A stretch of 11,597 nucleotides of DNA. It comes from an uncultured Oscillospiraceae bacterium (lineage in GTDB: Bacteria > Bacillota > Clostridia > Oscillospirales > Ruminococcaceae). How positions within the stretch are numbered: the first letter of the stretch is position 1; the number at the start of each line of letters is the position of its first letter. The notes beneath the pieces were generated by a model, which saw only the letters and a list, made by a program, of their open reading frames with translations, was not told where the DNA came from and did no database searches. The stretch covers positions 1-11,597 of the forward strand of contig CAKSHG010000051.1 of assembly GCA_934456315.1 (NCBI GenBank), in the 5' to 3' direction. The position numbers and the translations under genes were made by a program. Of this stretch, positions 1-6,969 are shown one piece after another.

Positions 1-1
1 C

Positions 2-403
2 GGCGAGGGCGCTACCAAGCTGCTTGAGTGCATCGTTAAGGGCGCACCGGACGAGAACACCGCAAAGATAGTTGCGAAGTCGGTAATCTCCTCAAGCCTT
101 GTCAAGGCGGCGATGTTCGCTGCCGACGCTAACTGGGGACGTATACTCTGCGCGATCGGATATTCCAAGGCTGATTTCGATATCACTAAGGTTTCCGTTG
201 AACTTGCAAGCGCTAAGGGCAAGGTAACGGTATGCACCAACGGCGCAGGTGTAAACTTCTCCGAGGAAGCGGCGTCAGAGATCCTCTCCGAGGAGGAGAT
301 AAAGGTGCTGGTCGACCTGCACTGCGGCGAGGGCGAGGCTATCGCGTGGGGCTGCGACCTGACCTTTGAGTATGTAAAGATAAACGCGGAATACCGCACA
401 TAA
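2..403 (+). CDS. argJ: Glutamate N-acetyltransferase ArgJ, C-terminal part (5' end outside window)
   Basis: ArgJ moves the acetyl group from N-acetylornithine to glutamate, releasing ornithine and regenerating N-acetylglutamate, so the arginine pathway runs as a cycle. The open frame enters from base 2, giving 133 visible residues ending in TAA at 401-403; an internal ATG at 113 is not the true start. Family signatures seen are GEGATKLLE at the very start of the visible part, the AKSVISSSLVKAA stretch, FAADANWGRIL, and the C-terminal YVKINAEYRT, which is typical of the ArgJ beta chain. The usual protein is about 400 residues, so about two thirds is missing, including the self-cleavage site and its catalytic threonine. 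The TAA overlaps the AAGGAG ribosome binding site of argB, 12 bp upstream of the argB ATG, so the two are one operon. Whether this ArgJ also uses acetyl-CoA (bifunctional) cannot be told from this part. Confidence 0.96.
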   Translation, partial: GEGATKLLECIVKGAPDENTAKIVAKSVISSSLVKAAMFAADANWGRILCAIGYSKADFDITKVSVELASAKGKVTVCTNGAGVNFSEEAASEILSEEEIKVLVDLHCGEGEAIAWGCDLTFEYVKINAEYRT

Positions 404-415
404 GGAGCAAAAGAA

Positions 416-1270
416 ATGCAGATAGATTACGATATACGGGCTAACGCGCTGGTCGAGGCGCTCCCCTATCTACAGGAGTACAACGACAAGGTAGTTGTCG
501 TGAAATACGGCGGCAACGCCATGACTAACGAAACCCTCAAGCAGGCTGTTATGCAGGATATCGTCCTGCTTTCGCTGGTCGGTATCAAAGTGGTGCTGGT
601 TCACGGCGGCGGCCCTGAAATCAACGCAATGCTCAAGAAGATCAACAAGCAGAGCGAGTTCGTTAACGGACTGCGTTACACCGATGAAGAAACCATCGAC
701 ATCGTTCAGATGGTACTCGCCGGAAAGGTCAACAAGGACCTCGTGCAGCTGCTCCAGCGCGCAGGCGGCAAGGCTATGGGTCTGTGCGGTCTGGACGGCG
801 ACCTTATCAGGGCAAAGCAGCTGAATCCCGACCTCGGTTACGTCGGTGATATCACCTCAATCAATCCCGATCCCATCATGACTGCGCTCAACAACGGTTA
901 TATCCCGGTCGTATCCACAGTTGCAGCCGGAAAGAACGGCGAGGTGTTCAACATCAACGCTGATACCGCTGCTGCGCGTATCGCAGCAGAAATGGGCGCG
1001 GCAAACCTTATCCTCCTGACCGATATCAAGGGTCTGCTCGAGGACAAGGACGACGACAGCACCCTCATCAGGGTAGTCGGCGTAAGCGAGGTCCCCTACC
1101 TCAAGAATCAGGGCATCATCTCCGGCGGCATGATCCCGAAGATAGACTGCTGCGTTGAAGCGGTGCGCCGCGGCGTAAAGAAAACAAACATCATCGATGG
1201 ACGTATTCCCCATTCTATCCTTATCGAGCTGCTCACCGACATCGGTGCGGGCACGATGATTATTCCGTAA
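416..1270 (+). CDS. argB: Acetylglutamate kinase ArgB
   Basis: ArgB phosphorylates N-acetylglutamate with ATP, the second step of ornithine/arginine synthesis in the cytoplasm. The 284-residue product has the amino acid kinase fold signatures in order: KYGGNAM at residues 30-36 with the phosphate-binding Lys30, HGGGP at 63-67, substrate-binding Arg87 in NGLRYT, NINAD at 179-183, Asp203 in LLTDIKG, and SGGMIPK at 236-242 with Lys242. Length is normal. Residues 8-24 form an extra N-terminal helix before the first strand (ALVEALPYLQEYNDK); in the family this helix marks the hexameric, arginine-inhibited type, so feedback inhibition by arginine is inferred. The start at 416 is fixed by AAGGAG at 402-407. 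It lies between argJ (12-bp gap) and argD (9-bp gap) in one operon. Confidence 0.98.
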   Translation: MQIDYDIRANALVEALPYLQEYNDKVVVVKYGGNAMTNETLKQAVMQDIVLLSLVGIKVVLVHGGGPEINAMLKKINKQSEFVNGLRYTDEETIDIVQMVLAGKVNKDLVQLLQRAGGKAMGLCGLDGDLIRAKQLNPDLGYVGDITSINPDPIMTALNNGYIPVVSTVAAGKNGEVFNINADTAAARIAAEMGAANLILLTDIKGLLEDKDDDSTLIRVVGVSEVPYLKNQGIISGGMIPKIDCCVEAVRRGVKKTNIIDGRIPHSILIELLTDIGAGTMIIP

Positions 1271-1279
1271 GAGGTCATT

Positions 1280-2446
1280 ATGAGTACTATAGAACAATTC
1301 AACAAATATGTAATGCCGAGCTACGGCAGGTACGACCTGGTTCTTGACAGAGGCTCCGGCAGAGAAGCTGTCGATGAGAACGGCAAGCAGTACATAGATT
1401 TCGGCAGCGGTATCGGAACAAACTCCCTCGGCTACTGCAACGAAAACTGGGTAAAGGCTATCTGCGACCAGGCTCACAAGATACAGCACACCTCAAATTA
1501 CTACTACACAAAGGTCCAGGCGGATTTCGCAAAGTCTCTGTGTGAAACTGCCGGCTATACAGATATGTTCTTCGGCAACTCCGGCGCCGAAGCTAACGAA
1601 TGCGCCATCAAGATCGCGCGTAAGTACAGCTTCGACAAGTACGGCAATGGCAGAAGCAACATCATCACCCTGGTGAACAGCTTCCACGGCAGGACCCTCT
1701 GCACGCTTTCCGCGACTGGTCAGGACGTGTTCCACAACTATTTCTTTCCGTTCGTTGAGGGCTTCATCAATGTTGAGGCGAACAACATCGACGAACTCCG
1801 TGCAAAGCTCGACGATTCCGTGTGCGCTGTAATGTTCGAGTACATTCAGGGCGAGGGCGGCGTTATGGCTCTCCAGCAGGATTTCGTTGATGAGATCTTC
1901 AGGCTCTGCGCTGAAAAGGACGTTCTCACCATCGCTGACGAGGTCCAGACCGGCGTCGGCAGAACCGGCAAGTTCCTCGCCGGCGACAATTTCGGCAAGA
2001 AGGCTGACCTGACTACCCTGGCAAAGGGACTTGCGGGCGGTGTTCCGATAGGCGTCTGCCTTTCCGGCGAGAAGTGCGCAAAGGTGCTGACCGCTGGTAC
2101 GCACGGCTCCACCTTCGGCGGGAATCCGATTTCCTGCGCGGGCGGTCTTGCTGTCCTTGAAACCGTGAACAAGCCCGGTTTCCTTGACGAGGTAGCCGCA
2201 AAGGGCAAGTATATCCGCGAAAAGCTGCTCACCTCCCCCGAGGTGGCTTCCGTTTCCGGAATGGGTCTGATGATCGGCATCGAGCTGAAGAACAAAAAAG
2301 CCGGAGATGTTGTCAGGGCTGCGCTCGATAAGGGACTGCTGCTCCTGACCGCAAAGACCAGGATACGTCTGCTCCCTCCGCTTACCATCACCTATGATGA
2401 GATCGACAAGGGTCTGGAGATCCTGCTTGGTCTGCTGAACGCATAA
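1280..2446 (+). CDS. argD: Acetylornithine aminotransferase ArgD
   Basis: ArgD is a PLP-dependent class III aminotransferase that transfers an amino group from glutamate to N-acetylglutamate semialdehyde, giving N-acetylornithine. Seen in the 388-residue product: the cofactor phosphate loop SGAEAN at 101-106, SFHGRT at 134-139, IADEVQTGVGRTG at 218-230 with Asp220 that contacts the pyridine nitrogen, and TTLAKGLAGG at 245-254 with the Schiff-base Lys249; GSTFGGNP follows. Length is as usual for ArgD. The start follows a GAGGT site immediately after the argB stop (9-bp gap). Enzymes of this type may also act in lysine synthesis as succinyl-diaminopimelate aminotransferase; the arg operon context makes acetylornithine the main substrate here. 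GABA or ornithine aminotransferases are close relatives but less likely in this context. Confidence 0.96.
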   Translation: MSTIEQFNKYVMPSYGRYDLVLDRGSGREAVDENGKQYIDFGSGIGTNSLGYCNENWVKAICDQAHKIQHTSNYYYTKVQADFAKSLCETAGYTDMFFGNSGAEANECAIKIARKYSFDKYGNGRSNIITLVNSFHGRTLCTLSATGQDVFHNYFFPFVEGFINVEANNIDELRAKLDDSVCAVMFEYIQGEGGVMALQQDFVDEIFRLCAEKDVLTIADEVQTGVGRTGKFLAGDNFGKKADLTTLAKGLAGGVPIGVCLSGEKCAKVLTAGTHGSTFGGNPISCAGGLAVLETVNKPGFLDEVAAKGKYIREKLLTSPEVASVSGMGLMIGIELKNKKAGDVVRAALDKGLLLLTAKTRIRLLPPLTITYDEIDKGLEILLGLLNA

Positions 2447-2461
2447 TGAAAGGAATCAACT

Positions 2462-3376
2462 ATGAAGCATTTATTAAAGCTGCTCGATCTTAGCACTGAA
2501 GAGATCATCGACATACTGAACCTTGCCGACCAGCTCAAGTACGAGCTCAAGCACGGCATTCCCCACAACTACCTCAAGGGTCAGACCCTCGGTATGATAT
2601 TCCAGAAGTCCTCCACAAGGACCCGTGTTTCCTTTGAAACCGGTATGTACCAGCTCGGCGGTCAGGCTCTGTTCCTGTCCTCCCGCGACCTCCAGATCGG
2701 ACGCGGCGAGCCCGTTCAGGATACCGCGCGCGTTCTGTCGCGCTACCTTAGCGGTATCATGATCCGTACCTTCGCGCAGAAGGAAGTCGAGGACCTCGCT
2801 GAATATGGTTCCATTCCGATCATCAACGGTCTGACTGACTACTGCCACCCCTGCCAGGTACTTGCTGACCTCCAGACTGTCCGCGAGCACAAGAACAAGC
2901 TCGACGGTCTGAAGTTCTGCTACATCGGCGACGGCAACAACATGGCGAACTCCCTGACCGTCGGCGCTCTCAAGGTTGGCATGAGCGTTTCCCTCGGCTG
3001 CCCGCAGGGCTACTACCCCGACCAGACCATCATCGATTTCGCAAAGCAGTATCCCGGAAAGTTCCAGATAGTGAACGATCCTGTTGAGGCTGCTGCTGAC
3101 GCTGATGTTGTCTACACTGACGTCTGGGCTTCCATGGGTCAGGAGGAGGAGGCCGCAAAGCGCCGCCAGATTTTCAAGGGCTACCAGATCAACGACGCTG
3201 TTATGGCGTCCGCAAAGTCCGACGCGATGGTAATGCACTGCCTGCCCGCTCACCGCGAGGAAGAGATCACCGCAAAGGTATTCGAGCAGCACGCTGACGA
3301 GATCTTTGACGAGGCTGAAAACAGACTCCACGCACAGAAGGCGGTAATGGTACGCCTGATGGCTCCCGAGGCCTGA
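2462..3376 (+). CDS. argF: Ornithine carbamoyltransferase ArgF
   Basis: ArgF joins carbamoyl phosphate to ornithine to make citrulline. The 304-residue product shows the carbamoyl-phosphate loop SSTRTR at 50-55, the DYCHPCQ segment at 126-132, the ornithine-binding DVWASMGQE at 220-228, and HCLPAHR at 259-265 with the active-site cysteine; FDEAENRLHAQKA near the C-terminus is typical of anabolic enzymes of this family. The SMG motif separates it from aspartate carbamoyltransferase and from the acetylornithine and putrescine carbamoyltransferases. Length is normal. AAAGGA at 2449-2454 precedes the ATG, 15 bp after the argD stop. It is the last gene of the operon: a hairpin terminator begins 6 bp after its stop. 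Confidence 0.97.
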   Translation: MKHLLKLLDLSTEEIIDILNLADQLKYELKHGIPHNYLKGQTLGMIFQKSSTRTRVSFETGMYQLGGQALFLSSRDLQIGRGEPVQDTARVLSRYLSGIMIRTFAQKEVEDLAEYGSIPIINGLTDYCHPCQVLADLQTVREHKNKLDGLKFCYIGDGNNMANSLTVGALKVGMSVSLGCPQGYYPDQTIIDFAKQYPGKFQIVNDPVEAAADADVVYTDVWASMGQEEEAAKRRQIFKGYQINDAVMASAKSDAMVMHCLPAHREEEITAKVFEQHADEIFDEAENRLHAQKAVMVRLMAPEA

Positions 3377-3382
3377 TATGTC

Positions 3383-3418
3383 AATACACTCCTGCCCGAA
3401 AAGCAGGAGTGTATTTCA
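3383..3418 (+). terminator. Hairpin terminator after argF
   Basis: A perfect 13-bp inverted repeat (arms 3383-3395 and 3403-3415, centred on CTCCTGC/GCAGGAG) encloses a 7-base loop. It starts 6 bp after the argF stop. The following T run is short (TTT, then C), so Rho-independent termination may be incomplete, but position and stem strength fit the end of the arg operon. Confidence 0.8.
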
Positions 3419-3435
3419 AACCATAGCCTTACATA

Positions 3436-3540
3436 TTCTCACAGCTTTCACAGCCGATGTATAAAATGCATATGAAGTAACTGTATAAATATCCTGAATC
3501 GTTTTGAATAATTACGCAAACAGCAACATATTATTTACAG
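3436..3540 (+). promoter_or_regulatory. AT-rich probable promoter region of the S1-domain gene
   Basis: The 150 bp between the argF terminator and the S1-domain gene are AT-rich, unlike the coding DNA around them. Candidate elements, none decisive: TTCTCA at 3436-3441 with TATAAA at 3460-3465 (18-bp spacing), another TATAAA at 3484-3489 preceded by TG, and TTGAAT at 3504-3509 with TATTAT at 3529-3534 (19-bp spacing). The octamer TGTATAAA occurs twice, at 3458 and 3482. A promoter somewhere here is likely because a terminator lies upstream; its exact position is not resolved. Confidence 0.4.
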
Positions 3541-3565
3541 AAAAAAATCTATCTGGAGGTACAAA

Positions 3566-4486
3566 ATGACAGAGTATCTGCCTGAAGGCTGCCTTATCGG
3601 CACCGCTGACAACAGGAGTTCCCTGCTGTCTTACTACACCCTCAGCGATTGCATGACTTCCGGTAAAATCCTGGAAGCCCCCTGCATTGTATGCGACAGT
3701 CACCACAACCTTATCCTCGACCTCGGCTGTATGAAGGGATTTATCCCCCGCGAGGAGGGCGCTCTCGGCATCGCCGAGGGAACAACAAAGGATATTGCGC
3801 TCATTTCCCGCGTAAACAAGCCGGTTTCCTTTGTTATCACCGGGTTCAGTGAAAACGAGAACGGCGAAACCTACGCGGTACTCTCCCGGAGAATGGCGCA
3901 GGAACGGTGCATGAAGGAGTACCTTTCAACACTGGAGCCCGGCGACATTATTCCCGCCAGGGTAACTCATCTGGAGCCGTTCGGCTGCTTTGTGGACGTC
4001 GGCTGCGGAATCCCGTCGCTTATTCCAATCGACATGATATCCGTTTCGAGGATAACACACCCCAAGGACAGGTTCACGCTGGGTCAGAATATCCGCGCCG
4101 TGGTGAAGTCCGTCGAAAACGACAGGATCTGCCTATCCCACAAGGAACTCCTCGGCACCTGGCAGGAGAACGCTTCCCTGTTTGAGCCGGGAGAAACTGT
4201 CACCGGGATCGTGCGCTCCATCGAGGAGTACGGTATCTTCGTGGAGCTTACCCCGAACCTTGCCGGCCTTGCGGAGCTGCGCGGGGACGTTCACGTCAAC
4301 GACTGCGCCAGCGTCTACATAAAGGCTATAAATCCCGAAAAGATGAAAATAAAGCTCATCATCGTGAATACGTCAACCGAAACGTATCGCGACAATGAGC
4401 TGAGGTATTTTCTTTCCTCCGGGCACATCGACCGCTGGAAGTATTCCAGCGAGGAATCGCCGAAGCTTATCGAAACTATTTTTTGA
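3566..4486 (+). CDS. S1-repeat RNA-binding protein (306 aa), function unknown
   Basis: The product consists mainly of S1/OB-fold repeats, so it very likely binds RNA in the cytoplasm; its target is unknown. A clear S1 repeat covers residues about 125-193 (GDIIPARVTHLEPFGCFVDV, with IPSLIPIDMIS, then VKSVENDRICLSHKELL at the end). A second at about 207-268 begins GETVTGIVRSIEEYGIFVEL and is shorter. Residues about 31-110 look like a degenerate first repeat (LILDLGCMKGFIPREEG, ending in LSRR). A hydrophilic, non-S1 tail follows from about 270. It is too short for ribosomal protein S1 of the four- or six-domain type, and lacks the LytB/IspH fusion found in some Clostridia. GGAGG at 3555-3559, 6 bp before the ATG, sets the start. 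It appears to be transcribed alone, between the arg terminator and a convergent neighbour. Its TGA at 4484-4486 lies inside the rarA coding region on the other strand. Confidence 0.85.
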   Translation: MTEYLPEGCLIGTADNRSSLLSYYTLSDCMTSGKILEAPCIVCDSHHNLILDLGCMKGFIPREEGALGIAEGTTKDIALISRVNKPVSFVITGFSENENGETYAVLSRRMAQERCMKEYLSTLEPGDIIPARVTHLEPFGCFVDVGCGIPSLIPIDMISVSRITHPKDRFTLGQNIRAVVKSVENDRICLSHKELLGTWQENASLFEPGETVTGIVRSIEEYGIFVELTPNLAGLAELRGDVHVNDCASVYIKAINPEKMKIKLIIVNTSTETYRDNELRYFLSSGHIDRWKYSSEESPKLIETIF

Positions 4487-5720
4487 TCCTGCTCCAGTAT
4501 TCCCTGGCAGCGGTTTCCAGCTTGTTTTCCCCGTACTCGTAGTAGACGCGGTCTTTCAGCGGGTCGGGGAGATACTGCTGCTTCACCCAGTGGTTGGGAT
4601 AGTCGTGCGGGTACAGGTAATGCTGACCCTTGACCGCAGCTCCCTCGCCATCGCAATGAACATTCTGCAACTGACGCGGAAAATCGTAGGACTGCCCGTT
4701 CCGGACGTCCGCGAGAGCCGCGTCTATCGCTTTTTCTGCGCTGTTGGACTTCGGAGAGGTCGCGAGCATTATCACCGCCTGCGCCAGCGGAATCCGCGCT
4801 TCCGGCAGGCCAAGCTGCATCGCGTTATCCACGCACGCTTTGGTTATCATCGCCGCCTGCGGGTATGCCAGCCCGATATCCTCGCTCGCGATTACAAGCA
4901 GCCTCCGCGACAGCGAAATTATGTCACCTGCTTCGATGAGCCGCGCCGCGTAATGCAGCGCGGCATTTTCATCGGAACCGCGAATGGATTTTTGCAGCGC
5001 GGACAGGAGGTCGTAGTGCTGATCGCCGTCGCGGTCGTAGCGCATGTTGCTTCGCTGGGTCAGCTCCTGCGCGAGTTCGAGCGTTATCTCGCCGTCTGTG
5101 CAGGTCAGCGCGCACAGCTCCACTGTGTTCAGTGATTTGCGCACGTCCCCGCCGCAGCCGCGGCTGATGTAACGTACCGCCTCGTCGTTAAGGTGATACT
5201 CCACACCGGTTTCATCTGACATCAGGGAGAATCCGCGCCGGATCGCCCTTTCAAGCTCCGCGGGCTGGACCGGCTTGAACTCGAACACCGTGCTCCGGGA
5301 CAGTATCGCGTTGTAGACGTAGAAATACGGATTCTCGGTCGTGGACGCTATCAGCGTAATGCTGCCGTCCTCGATGTATTCCAGCAGGCTCTGCTGCTGC
5401 TTCTTGTTCAGGTACTGAATCTCGTCAAGGTAGAGCAATATCCCGTTGCAGCCGAGGAATGTGTCGACTTCAGACACGATGCTCTTTATGTCGGCGGTGG
5501 AAGCGTTAGTTCCGTTCAGCTTGTGCAGGCGCATGTTCGCGGAATCTGCGATTATCCTTGCAACGGTGGTCTTACCGACGCCGGAGGGTCCGTAAAATAT
5601 CATATTAGGAATACGTCCGCTCTCGATTATTTTCGTGAGCGGGCGGTTTTTTCCTATCAGATGGGATTGCCCCACCACATCGGACAATGTGGCGGGGCGT
5701 ATTCTGTCTGCTAAGGGCAT
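4476..5720 (-). CDS. rarA: Replication-associated recombination protein RarA (MgsA), AAA+ ATPase
   Basis: RarA is a homotetrameric AAA+ ATPase related to clamp loaders that acts at stalled replication forks and single-stranded DNA gaps. The 414-residue product shows Walker A GPSGVGKT at 44-51, Walker B LLYLDE at 95-100, sensor 1 in ASTTEN at 125-130, the arginine-finger segment LSRS around Arg142, and sensor 2 in GGDVRKSLN. The C-terminal part has the family's own tetramerisation signatures (ASEDIGLAYPQA, MLATSPKSN, and YLYPHDYPNHWVKQQYLP). Length fits (about 410-450). Only 1 bp separates its ATG from the stop of the upstream PRPP synthetase gene; its ribosome binding site GAGGT (5728-5732) lies inside the last codons of that gene, so translation is probably coupled. 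Its TAG at 4476-4478 overlaps the end of the convergent S1-domain gene. It has no functional link to arginine or leucine synthesis. Confidence 0.96.
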   Translation of the reverse strand: MPLADRIRPATLSDVVGQSHLIGKNRPLTKIIESGRIPNMIFYGPSGVGKTTVARIIADSANMRLHKLNGTNASTADIKSIVSEVDTFLGCNGILLYLDEIQYLNKKQQQSLLEYIEDGSITLIASTTENPYFYVYNAILSRSTVFEFKPVQPAELERAIRRGFSLMSDETGVEYHLNDEAVRYISRGCGGDVRKSLNTVELCALTCTDGEITLELAQELTQRSNMRYDRDGDQHYDLLSALQKSIRGSDENAALHYAARLIEAGDIISLSRRLLVIASEDIGLAYPQAAMITKACVDNAMQLGLPEARIPLAQAVIMLATSPKSNSAEKAIDAALADVRNGQSYDFPRQLQNVHCDGEGAAVKGQHYLYPHDYPNHWVKQQYLPDPLKDRVYYEYGENKLETAAREYWSRIKK

Positions 5721-5721
5721 A

Positions 5722-6873
5722 TTAAAGACCTCTGTGCTCCCTAAGGAGTGCCTTTATCTTCTCGTGCGGGTCGATAACGTTGCTGATGGAGGTGTCGTGG
5801 TTGATGGACGCGATGAAGTACGCGAGGTACTTGGAAACGTCTACTTCCTTGAACCACGGGCGCTTGAGCAGCTCGGGCGTGCGGTAGGTCAGGTTGGTGC
5901 CGAATACGCCGTGGATAAGACCCTTTTCGTAAGCTTCGTCGAACTTCGCAAGTCCCTTGGTGAAGATCGGGTAGGTCGCGTATGCGAACATTCTCTTAGC
6001 CTTGCGTGCCTTCAGCTCCTTTGCGATGTCCAGCATGGACTCGCCGGAGGAGATGATGTCGTCGGCAACGAAAACGTCCTTGCCCTCAACGGAGGTTCCG
6101 AGGTACTCGTGGGCAACGATGGGGTTTCTGCCGTCAACGATAACGGAGTAGTCGCGGCGCTTGTAGAACATGCCCATGTCAACGCCCATTACGGAAGCGT
6201 AGAACATGTTTCTCTGGAGCGCGCCCTCGTCCGGGCTGACAACCATGAAATGATCCTTGTCAACGACAAGGTCGGGGAAATCCGCGAACATCGCCTTGAG
6301 CACCTGATAGGACGGCATTACGTTATCAAAGCCCATCAGCGGAACTGCGTTGCAAACTCTCGGGTCGTGAGCGTCAACAGTGACAACGTTGGAAACGCCC
6401 ATTCTCTGGAGCTCCTGGAGTGCAACTGCGCAGTCCAGGGACTCGCGGTAGCTTCTTCTGTGCTGACGTCCGCCGTAGAGCAGCGGCATGATAACGTTGA
6501 TACGGTGGGGCTTACCGCTTGCAGCCTGGATAATTCTCATCAGATCCATGTAGTGATCGTCAGGGGACATGCTGTTCTCCTGGTCAAACAGCTTGTATTT
6601 GCAGCTGTAGTTTCCTACGTCTACGAGGATAAACAGGTCCTTACCGCGAACGGTGCTCTTGATAAGTCCCTTGGCGTCGCCGGACTGGAAACGCGGGCAC
6701 TGGCACTCGATCATGTAATCGTCGTGCGGCATGCCGTTTCTGTCAGCCCATCTCTCGAGGTAGCTGTTGATCTTCGCGCCGAGTTCCTGGGTGCCGTTCA
6801 TACAGATAAGACCAAGCGGAGCAACGGAATTGTAGTTCTGATATAAAACTTCTGTATTCTTAACAGTTGTCAT
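5722..6873 (-). CDS. prs: Divergent long-form ribose-phosphate pyrophosphokinase (PRPP synthetase family)
   Basis: Family members make PRPP from ribose 5-phosphate and ATP, for nucleotides, histidine and tryptophan. The 383-residue product is longer than the usual 310-320. Recognisable motifs are YGGRQHRR at 133-140 (flexible-loop position, usually YARQDRK), VDAHDPR at 166-172 (usually VDLHADQ; the histidine is kept), VVSPDEGALQR at 211-221, KRR at 238-240, and the PRPP loop DDIISSGES at 271-279 (usually DDMIDTGGT). The extra length lies mainly in the N-terminal half (about 40-125) and in the C-terminal tail. The core acid pair Asp271-Asp272 and the KRR motif favour a real enzyme, but substrate or regulation may differ from the standard one; a second, canonical prs elsewhere is plausible. 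GAGGG at 6883-6887 sets the ATG start. It lies between glyA and rarA and is tightly linked to rarA. Confidence 0.85.
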   Translation of the reverse strand: MTTVKNTEVLYQNYNSVAPLGLICMNGTQELGAKINSYLERWADRNGMPHDDYMIECQCPRFQSGDAKGLIKSTVRGKDLFILVDVGNYSCKYKLFDQENSMSPDDHYMDLMRIIQAASGKPHRINVIMPLLYGGRQHRRSYRESLDCAVALQELQRMGVSNVVTVDAHDPRVCNAVPLMGFDNVMPSYQVLKAMFADFPDLVVDKDHFMVVSPDEGALQRNMFYASVMGVDMGMFYKRRDYSVIVDGRNPIVAHEYLGTSVEGKDVFVADDIISSGESMLDIAKELKARKAKRMFAYATYPIFTKGLAKFDEAYEKGLIHGVFGTNLTYRTPELLKRPWFKEVDVSKYLAYFIASINHDTSISNVIDPHEKIKALLREHRGL

Positions 6874-6932
6874 TTGTATTTTCCCTCATCATTCAGTTTG
6901 TTGATAGCCCATGCTAACCGTAGTTCCATTAT

Positions 6933-6960
6933 TCCTCCCCTGCCCTGCGGCAAGGGAGGA
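6933..6960. repeat. GC-rich imperfect hairpin between glyA and prs
   Basis: Seven paired bases (TCCTCCC at 6933-6939 with GGGAGGA at 6954-6960), one C/A mismatch, then five more pairs (6941-6944 region with 6949-6952) enclose a 4-base loop. It sits 9 bp after the glyA stop in a 96-bp gap. Neither strand has a T run after it, so it is not a standard terminator; it may attenuate or stabilise the glyA-prs transcript, or be one copy of a dispersed short palindrome. Confidence 0.6.
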
Positions 6961-6969
6961 TATGTTCAA

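Noticed and set aside
113..403. A separate 96-residue gene starting at the ATG at 113
   Set aside because: ArgJ-like sequence continues in frame upstream to base 2, so this ATG is internal to argJ.
2474..3331. A 285-codon open frame antisense to argF
   Set aside because: It is fully contained opposite argF, has no ribosome binding site and no family signature.
5635..6846. A 403-codon open frame on the + strand, antisense to the PRPP synthetase gene
   Set aside because: Same shadow effect. Its amino acid make-up (many Val, Leu, His) is that of a complement frame, and no known domain is visible.
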